From NCBI GenBank assembly GCA_964449305.1, contig CAYUYM010000055.1, positions 1 through 17,800 of the forward strand: a stretch of 17,800 nt of DNA, read 5' to 3'. How positions within the stretch are numbered: position 1 is the stretch's first letter; the number at the start of each line of letters is the position of its first letter. Shown piece after piece: positions 13,501 to 17,800 of the stretch. The DNA is from CAYUYM01 sp964449305. Lineage in GTDB: Bacteria; Bacteroidota; Ignavibacteria; SZUA-365; CAYQST01. Made by a program: the position numbers and the translations under genes. The notes beneath the pieces were generated by a model. That model had not been told where the DNA came from and ran no database searches. It saw only the letters and a program-made list of their open reading frames with translations.

Positions 13501-14567
13501 TCCGTGAAGACGATGCCATCATCCGCTCCCGCCTCGACATCCTGTATGTACGCCGAGGTCAACTGCCGGAACATCGGGCTGAAGAGCGTCTCCATCAGCA
13601 TCGTGGCGCCATTGTCGGTGGCGCACCAGAGGTCGTTGGTCGAGCTCTCGAACAGCATGTTGATGTTCGACGTTGCAAAGGAGGTGACCCGGGTGAACGC
13701 GTACCCCTGCACCCCCTTCACCAGACGGTGAAGCCCGCGGGACCAGGACCCGGCGAGGATGTTGCCCAGTTCAGTCCGATGGAACCAGGAGATGTCCGAC
13801 ATCGGAGAAATGCTCCGTTCCGCAATGAGCTGACCTGCAGGGGAGAACTCAAGCTCGAACACGCCGACACCCGTGGCCGCCAGCACGATGCCGTCGCGGA
13901 GACGGATTGCATGATGGACATGATGCAATGGCTGCGGCAGCGGTATCTCGATGAAGGAGTCGGTGAGCACATCGTGTCGGACGAGCATGCCCGGCTCCGA
14001 GATCCCGTAGAAATTCCCGTACCCATCCTCGAAGAAGGAAAAGGACCGGAGGAAGTTTTCCGACAGGGTGCGCGAGGGAAAATCGTGGCGCCGAAAGGTC
14101 CGCCCCGTCATGCGGTAGATGGCCTTGTTGTCCGACACCCAGAGGTTGCCCGTCGCATCCTCATACATGAGCTTTGGATACCAGAGAAGCGAATCGGTCC
14201 GGACTGCTGACCCGCGCATGAGCGTGGTGAATTCCACGTGGGAGGGGCTGCCCGTCACCTGGACGATGCCCATGTCGGTGGAGATGAAGAGATCCCCGTT
14301 TCGCTTCTTCAGGATGTGCTTCACAAGCCGGCTGGGCAGGTTTCTGCTGAAGTCCACAAACTCCCGTCCATCAAAACGGAACAACCCCTCGTCAGTGCCG
14401 ATCCAGATGAAGCCGAACTGGTCCTGCGCGATGGTCTTGACAAGCTCGTTCTCGAGTCCGTCATGCTTCCGGAACTGGGTCACCGTGTACTCCTGCCCCC
14501 AGGCCGATGGCGACAGCATCGCCACGACAACAGCGGTGATCAGGAGGATCCGACGCGATGGACTCAT
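10539..14567 (-). CDS. giant hybrid sensor histidine kinase (propeller, Y_Y_Y, HisKA, HATPase, two receivers)
   Basis: Membrane sensor of 1342 aa. After a signal peptide (about 1-24, ending SAWGQ) come many WIGTDEGLFRFDG-like two-component-regulator propeller repeats to about residue 650, then a Y_Y_Y domain (about 655-735) and one membrane helix (about 737-758). This is a periplasmic ligand sensor like those of Bacteroidetes. Inside the cell follow a coiled coil, HisKA with His833 (MSHEIRTPMNA), HATPase_c (about 937-1050; N box, DTGIGI, GSGLGLAI), and two intact receivers with phospho-acceptors Asp1119 (AILDML) and Asp1260 (ILMDVQ). There is no AraC output domain as in classical hybrid two-component systems, no Hpt domain and no partner regulator nearby, so the output is unknown. 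The start is set by the signal peptide; no clear ribosome binding site is visible. The ligand cannot be inferred: no polysaccharide-use genes adjoin it. Confidence 0.93.
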   Translation of the reverse strand: MSPSRRILLITAVVVAMLSPSAWGQEYTVTQFRKHDGLENELVKTIAQDQFGFIWIGTDEGLFRFDGREFVDFSRNLPSRLVKHILKKRNGDLFISTDMGIVQVTGSPSHVEFTTLMRGSAVRTDSLLWYPKLMYEDATGNLWVSDNKAIYRMTGRTFRRHDFPSRTLSENFLRSFSFFEDGYGNFYGISEPGMLVRHDVLTDSFIEIPLPQPLHHVHHAIRLRDGIVLAATGVGVFELEFSPAGQLIAERSISPMSDISWFHRTELGNILAGSWSRGLHRLVKGVQGYAFTRVTSFATSNINMLFESSTNDLWCATDNGATMLMETLFSPMFRQLTSAYIQDVEAGADDGIVFTDGAAVYVVERREGGWTARRVHASDDRLLLRTLPTRDGIWCSDNRGGLVLLANGTVKRRLDLSTLGGAIYMLCEGEDGDLWLAMDGCDGIVRIVHGTQIRRYGAAQGLTSRIVVIRRDPLGRILCGGTSTEGYLFEYDPGTDSFTNRSRPVAFPLQAPVFINDFSFDQSGRVWFGTTIGLCRFDDEGLVRVNLPDHIDNAVKSTAVDRDNTVLFVNSKGLIKLTAYEDMVFDEQNGLPTKTMTYRALAVDRQNGIWVGTVEGLGYWSNDRRGRFTPRPWIVSTAVDGREVPTLDLDPEFSQQSNIRFHFVSPTYSTKFVQYFVQLFDASNVCVHQVVTKQVNVDYSGLAPGKYTLRIRAKSGGNYHWSNPLAYTFTIYTPWQRTWWGGMLLVLAAAAVVYLGARGYARHLKRDKERLEQVITDRTHLITEQKTRIEEFSEAMRRQNEMLERSNVELRESTEKAEKASQAKAQFLSMMSHEIRTPMNAIIGMSSLLLDTTLEKEQHDYVDTIRKSGDALLSLVNDILDFSKIEAGRLDFEIVPVDLRQCVEESLDIVSVRAAQKRLNLVYSMAPDVPATIHSDKTRIQQVLLNLLSNAVKFTEHGEIVVTITAMPEGGRVRLRFSVRDTGIGIARDRIDRIFDAFTQADSSTTRRYGGSGLGLAICTRLTELMGGGLTVTSEPGRGSEFVFTILAVAEEVRPDGEEAVTSELEGRHILIVDDIETNRTILRLQAESWRMQTVTAASAATAMEILRRGTQIDVAILDMLMPEVDGLELGRSIRAEFPQRRLPMILYTSLGDTDPVGAGVFDMILSKPIKPAALKCAIATLVGQGQVQHAAPARAVRVFDADFAGRHPLRILVAEDNQINQKVVLQMLKKLGYLADLAGNGRETVEAIQRQGYDVILMDVQMPEMSGLEATRIICARYPRITRPCIIGLTANAMEADKAECLEAGMDDYLTKPITVAQLTDALELASTRLRELRGGTRSIG

Positions 14568-14618
14568 TGCGGTGAAGAATATGGCCGGTGGGGGGGGCAT
14601 CCGGTGGGAGTGTGTGCT

Positions 14619-14639
14619 GCCTGCAGAATGCATGCAGGC
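14619..14639. repeat. 7-bp inverted repeat in the sensor-kinase leader
   Basis: GCCTGCA (14619-14625) and TGCAGGC (14633-14639) around a 7-base loop. It lies between the candidate promoter and the kinase start, beside a run of eight G on the plus strand (14590-14597). It could form a leader hairpin or be a protein-binding dyad. Confidence 0.35.
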
Positions 14640-14691
14640 CGGACCATGGTCGGTGTCAGCTCGCGGCTGAGGTCCATGTGTGAACCCGGGA

Positions 14692-14720
14692 AAGGTAGGC
14701 AATCATCGGAAGAATGACAA
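14692..14720 (-). promoter_or_regulatory. candidate promoter for the hybrid kinase
   Basis: On the minus strand TTGTCA (14715-14720) and TACCTT (14692-14697) are 17 bases apart. The -35 box is good and the -10 weak. The predicted leader is about 118 bases and contains the 14619-14639 hairpin. Confidence 0.35.
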
Positions 14721-14755
14721 CGACACCGGCCGCTCAGGCAGGCGGATGAAGAAGA

Positions 14756-15505
14756 TCAGAACGGAACGGAGACATCCATGCGGAGGCCGTCGGTGCGGCC
14801 GAGATGCGAGGTCAGGCGCGTGCGGACGGACACGGTCTGGGGCGCCAGGGCGGCATTGTAGTCCCGAGTGAAGATGGATGCCTGGATGGCGCTCCAGATG
14901 CGGTTTGCAATCATACCCAGCACCACGAAGCGTGAGGCGTTGAACATCTCCTCGGAGAGCGTGCGTTGATCCTTGTACTTGCGACGCTCGGCATCAGAGC
15001 TCCACTGCCACAGCCAGGCCGATCCCGCATCCTCGGAGTAGAGAGCAGCAAGGTTGCGATCCACAAGCTTGGCCTGGTTGTAGTCGTGCGTGTTCATGTA
15101 GTTCGCCACGTCCACAAAGAACTGGTCGTCCTTCCCGTCGATGGATGCGCCCGCGTGTTGCACGGCATAGGTGCGCGAGTCGGTCTGCAGCCAGTTTCCA
15201 TAGGAGTTGAAACCCGCGAATCCCAGCCAGAGCACGCCCTCGACGATGAGGGGATGCAGCCCCCGGTCGAAGCGTCCGGCATAAAGCTCGCCCATGCCCG
15301 GGAGGAGAAGGGAATACGCGATCGCCAGCAGGCGGGACTTTGGCTGCCCTCCCTCCGTCGGAGGCGCGGCGACAGCATCGGGCGAGACAACCATCGGGGC
15401 TGCCGATGCGATGGGGACACGCGGCGTGAGGCTGGCAGGCACCTGGGCACAGGCGGGTGTTGTCAGAAGAAGAATGGCGGAAAGAATGATTGTGGGATGC
15501 TTCAT
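14756..15505 (-). CDS. DUF5683-like exported/membrane protein
   Basis: A 249-aa protein of unknown function. The N-terminus MKHPTIILSAILLLTTPACAQ is a signal peptide. From Lys56 the chain reads KSRLLAIAYSLLLPGMGELYAG (PGMG at 69-72), then FDRGLHPLIVEGVLWLGFAGFNSYGNWL. This pattern of a hydrophobic helix, a PGxGxxYxG turn and a second hydrophobic helix is typical of DUF5683/TM2-like small membrane proteins found in Bacteroidetes and Chlorobi. The C-terminal half is polar with many Tyr/Asn/Asp and a late hydrophobic patch (ASRFVVLGMIANRIWSAIQA). The frame stays open upstream to about 16099, but I choose the ATG at 15505 because it directly precedes the signal peptide; the upstream extension is low-complexity sequence inside the preceding gene. 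It lies 55 bp after the YibQ-like gene on the same strand. Confidence 0.65.
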   Translation of the reverse strand: MKHPTIILSAILLLTTPACAQVPASLTPRVPIASAAPMVVSPDAVAAPPTEGGQPKSRLLAIAYSLLLPGMGELYAGRFDRGLHPLIVEGVLWLGFAGFNSYGNWLQTDSRTYAVQHAGASIDGKDDQFFVDVANYMNTHDYNQAKLVDRNLAALYSEDAGSAWLWQWSSDAERRKYKDQRTLSEEMFNASRFVVLGMIANRIWSAIQASIFTRDYNAALAPQTVSVRTRLTSHLGRTDGLRMDVSVPF

Positions 15506-15560
15506 GTATCCAACCTGATGGAGAAAGCGGAATATCGGGTGCTCACACGCGGTGAGCGAG

Positions 15561-16937
15561 TCATTTCGTGCCCCCCGGGCGCCTGCCTGTGGGCTGCTTC
15601 GTGGCTGCGGGAGGCTTTGTCGCGGGGGCCTTCCGCGCCGCGGGGCGTGCGGAAGGGACGGTTGACTTCGTCGCGGCAGGTCGTGTGGATGGGGCGGCCT
15701 TCTTCTGCACTGCGGACCGTGTCGGTGGTGTGGGTGATGTCGTCGCAGCGGGCCGTGTGGATGGGACGGCCTTCTTCTGCGCCGCCGCTGGTGGCTGGGT
15801 GATCTGCTGTCCGGTCTCCGCCTCAGCTTCCACCGGTTTTGGCTGCATCTGACGGAGGGTCCGGAACACAAAGCCCCGTTTCCGTAGTCGCGCCATCTGA
15901 TCCGCAAGGAACTCCACCGCGCCATCGCGCAGCTCGGCCACTCCCCATGCCCGCGTGTTGCGCATGGCGAGCGCCGACAGATCGTTGATGCGGGTGATGA
16001 TCTCCTCCTCGCCGCCGTCACGGTCGAGGTAGGTGAGGGAGGAGGATTCGATCGCCACAAGACCGTTCTTCGCCATCTCGGCCGCAACCACGGCGGCATT
16101 GTTCCCCTGAAGCCGCTCGCTTGTGATGATGTGGAACCGCGCCCCGGGGAAGTTCTTGATGATGTTCCGCGCGCGCGACAGGAGCTCGCCCTCCTTCATG
16201 TCGTCGGACAGTGAGAAACGGTTTGCACTCTGACGCCCAGGGCTGAAATGGAGGAGAAGCACCATCTCCTTCCCCGCGGCCTGCAGCTTGTCGTAGGATT
16301 GAAGCACGTCACGATCCGGCGCGATGAGGCAGGCGATGGGATCCTTTGAGGCGGCCAGGGCGTCGATCTCGCTCTTCGATGCCTTTTCGATGCCATCCAC
16401 AAGAATGGCGATGTCGCCCCCCTCGCGTTCGAGCGTGCTGGAAGAGGTGAAGATGAAGGTCATGAACACGCGTCCACGGACGGTGAGGTGCACAAAGAGC
16501 TGGGCGGTCTTCGTGTTCTCGAAGGAATACGTGGTGCCGCCGTTCGCAATCGCGTATTGGCGGATGTCGTTGCTCAACGATGCAAGCGGCATGTTCCTCG
16601 GGACGGTGATGGTCCACTCATCGCGCACATAGGAGCTGTCCTGCACGTGGATCTGCTGCCGATCCACCCATCCGCGATCAATGCCGTACTCCTCGAGCAT
16701 CGCGAAGAAATCCTCGTGCATCTTCTGGAGCACGTGGGAGTCGCGTGTGCTCGAGAGCAGGTCGAGCGTCGGACGGATGACGGTGCCGTACTTGCCTGCG
16801 ACAAAGAGCACGATGCCGACAACGACGAGCACACCGATGATCCGGTGGCGCATTCGTGTTCCGGCCTCCTCCGGCGGCAGGCCTGAGCCACGGCGGGCGT
16901 CACGCGCCGGAGGGGTGTCCACGTGGGGTGCGCTCAT
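15561..16937 (-). CDS. degenerate YibQ-like divergent polysaccharide deacetylase with repetitive basic tail
   Basis: A 458-aa membrane-anchored protein. One hydrophobic helix (about 30-50, HRIIGVLVVVGIVLFVAG) anchors a periplasmic part. Residues about 173-372 follow the divergent polysaccharide deacetylase (YibQ/DUF610) plan: GGDIAILVDGIEKAS, a LPAxP-like strand at LIAPDRDV, MVLLLHFSP (His230), GLVAIESSSLTYL, and AELRDGAVEFLADQMARLRKRGFVF. The usual DD pair is Asp181-Gly182, and the NHMGS-like region is replaced by ARFHIITSERLQGNN (His269), so metal binding and catalysis look lost. The last 80 residues are Pro/Ala/Lys-rich repeats. Its ATG overlaps the enoyl-CoA hydratase stop (ATGA, 16934-16937); an ATG at 16853 just before the membrane helix is an alternative. 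Family call is by pattern recognition; function unknown. Confidence 0.55.
   Translation of the reverse strand: MSAPHVDTPPARDARRGSGLPPEEAGTRMRHRIIGVLVVVGIVLFVAGKYGTVIRPTLDLLSSTRDSHVLQKMHEDFFAMLEEYGIDRGWVDRQQIHVQDSSYVRDEWTITVPRNMPLASLSNDIRQYAIANGGTTYSFENTKTAQLFVHLTVRGRVFMTFIFTSSSTLEREGGDIAILVDGIEKASKSEIDALAASKDPIACLIAPDRDVLQSYDKLQAAGKEMVLLLHFSPGRQSANRFSLSDDMKEGELLSRARNIIKNFPGARFHIITSERLQGNNAAVVAAEMAKNGLVAIESSSLTYLDRDGGEEEIITRINDLSALAMRNTRAWGVAELRDGAVEFLADQMARLRKRGFVFRTLRQMQPKPVEAEAETGQQITQPPAAAQKKAVPSTRPAATTSPTPPTRSAVQKKAAPSTRPAATKSTVPSARPAARKAPATKPPAATKQPTGRRPGGTK
15670..15780 (-). repeat. 72-bp tandem repeat encoding the basic tail
   Basis: Two near-identical stretches, about 15670-15708 and 15742-15780, start 72 bases (24 codons) apart. 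They encode QKKAAPSTRPAAT-type segments (one variant has V for A), with a third, diverged TVPSARPAARKA copy beside them. The unit is a multiple of three, so copy number can change without breaking the frame. Confidence 0.7.
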
Positions 16938-17710
16938 CGACCGCTGAATGTGGGAGGGCGCTTCTCAAGGAAGGCGGTGGTGCCTTCGCGGAAGTCCTCG
17001 GATCCGCAGCAGACGCCGAAGAGCGCGGCCTCGATGGCCAGCCCCTCCTGCAGTCCGCCGTCGATGCCATCGTGCAGCGCCTGCAGGGCGAAGCGCACGG
17101 CCACCTGGCTCTTCGTGCGGATGGTCTCGGCGATGTTCCGCGCCTCCTCCACCACGTCACCCTCCACCACGCGGTTGACAAGCCCGATGCGATGCGCCTC
17201 GTCGGCATCGATGAAGGCGCCGGTGATGAGGAGTTCCGCTGCGCGCCCCATTCCCACAATGCGGGCAAGCCGCTGGGTCCCACCGTAGCCGGGGATGATG
17301 CCGAGGTTCACCTCCGGCTGTCCGAAACGGGCGTTGCGCGAGGCGATGCGGAAATGACAGGCCATGGCCAGCTCGCATCCGCCGCCCAGCGCGAAGCCGT
17401 TGACGGCGGCGATGAAGGGCTTCGGGCTTTGCTCGATGGCGGTGAACACCGACTGCCCGAAGAGGGCGAATTCCCTGCCACTCATCGGACCCTGTGCCGA
17501 CAACTCGCCGATGTCCGCCCCTGCAACAAAGGCCTTCGGCCCGGCACCCGTGATGATAGCGACATCGGTCCCTTCAGAGGCGAGCGTGTCGTCCACCACG
17601 TCCTGCAGCTCGACGAAAGTGGCATGGTTCAGGGCGTTGAGCTTCTCCGGCCGGTTGATGGTGATGAGACGGATGCCACCGGCATCCTCGATCTTCAGAA
17701 TAGCGTCCAT
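16934..17710 (-). CDS. enoyl-CoA hydratase/isomerase (crotonase) family protein
   Basis: Cytosolic 258-aa crotonase, normal length for short-chain enoyl-CoA hydratase, which adds water to 2-trans-enoyl-CoA in fatty acid or amino-acid-derived acyl-CoA breakdown. The oxyanion-hole strand AFVAGADIGEL and the helix FALGGGCELAMAC are present. The two catalytic glutamates are Glu113 (GGCEL) and Glu133 (QPEVNLGIIPGYGGTQRL), spaced by 20 residues as in the rat mitochondrial enzyme, so hydratase activity is likely rather than isomerase only. GGAGG is four bases before the ATG. Its stop overlaps the next gene, but no other beta-oxidation gene is in the window, so substrate and pathway are open (crotonyl-CoA or methacrylyl-CoA type are both possible). 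The 90 bases from 17711 to the right edge contain no gene I can support. Confidence 0.94.
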   Translation of the reverse strand: MDAILKIEDAGGIRLITINRPEKLNALNHATFVELQDVVDDTLASEGTDVAIITGAGPKAFVAGADIGELSAQGPMSGREFALFGQSVFTAIEQSPKPFIAAVNGFALGGGCELAMACHFRIASRNARFGQPEVNLGIIPGYGGTQRLARIVGMGRAAELLITGAFIDADEAHRIGLVNRVVEGDVVEEARNIAETIRTKSQVAVRFALQALHDGIDGGLQEGLAIEAALFGVCCGSEDFREGTTAFLEKRPPTFSGR

Positions 17711-17800
17711 GCGCCCTCCAGATGGTTCGGGGTGAATATGACGGTGAAAAGAAGCACGGGCATGGTCCGCAGTGTCACCTCGGTGGCGGACAGGCGAGAT

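Noticed and set aside
15506..16099. N-terminal extension of the DUF5683-like protein
   Set aside because: The extension overlaps the YibQ-like gene in another frame, is Arg/Pro/Ser low-complexity, and would bury an obvious signal peptide.
1..17800. CRISPR array, insertion sequence, prophage, tRNA or rRNA
   Set aside because: No regularly spaced repeats, transposase or integrase motifs, terminal repeats, or structured RNA gene patterns were found on either strand; the only tandem repeat is coding.
17711..17800. A further gene at the right edge
   Set aside because: One minus-strand frame stays open over 90 bases but has no start context or recognisable sequence; too short to judge.

Overview
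This is a GC-rich, gene-dense bacterial chromosome segment made mostly of ordinary chromosomal genes, with no mobile element, tRNA, rRNA or CRISPR array that I can see. The gene content points to the Bacteroidota/Chlorobiota (FCB) side of the tree. The main clues are a hybrid histidine kinase with a periplasmic two-component-regulator propeller and Y_Y_Y domain, and a DUF5683-like membrane protein with a PGMGELYAG motif. The high GC would suit a lineage such as Candidatus Kapabacteria better than typical Bacteroidetes; this placement is inference from gene families only.

Layout. (1) 1-1458, minus strand: mrp (Fe-S carrier P-loop ATPase) followed by the start of nadK, which runs off the left edge. 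(2) 1632-4165, plus strand: pspA, a YbjN-like protein with a lysine/proline/alanine-rich tail, and a predicted lipoprotein esterase of the enterochelin-esterase type, probably one operon. It is divergent from mrp across a 173-bp region with candidate promoters in both directions. (3) 4370-7240, plus strand: a Crp/Fnr-family regulator and, 21 bp downstream, a quinol-dependent nitric oxide reductase (norZ). A TGAC-N4-GTCA dyad lies in front of the regulator gene, and a strong hairpin follows norZ. (4) 7317-10429, minus strand: an HtrA-type periplasmic protease, adenylosuccinate lyase (purB) and a D-Ala-D-Ala dipeptidase, closely spaced and probably co-transcribed. (5) 10539-14567, minus strand: a very large hybrid sensor kinase with two receiver domains. 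(6) 14756-17710, minus strand: enoyl-CoA hydratase, a degenerate YibQ-like divergent polysaccharide deacetylase with a repetitive basic tail, and a DUF5683-like protein. The first two overlap by 4 bp and the third follows 55 bp later.

How the genes fit together. The regulator-norZ pair looks like a self-contained nitric-oxide detoxification or respiration module: the regulator presumably senses NO or redox state and switches on itself and the quinol-linked NO reductase. The pspA operon, the HtrA protease, the D-Ala-D-Ala dipeptidase and the YibQ-like protein all concern the cell envelope, but they sit in separate transcription units.

I found no clear undescribed multi-gene system. The most interesting points are the YibQ-like protein that has lost the expected catalytic motifs, the pspA/YbjN/esterase operon, the regulator-norZ pair with its candidate operator and altered quinol-site residue, and the orphan giant sensor kinase.
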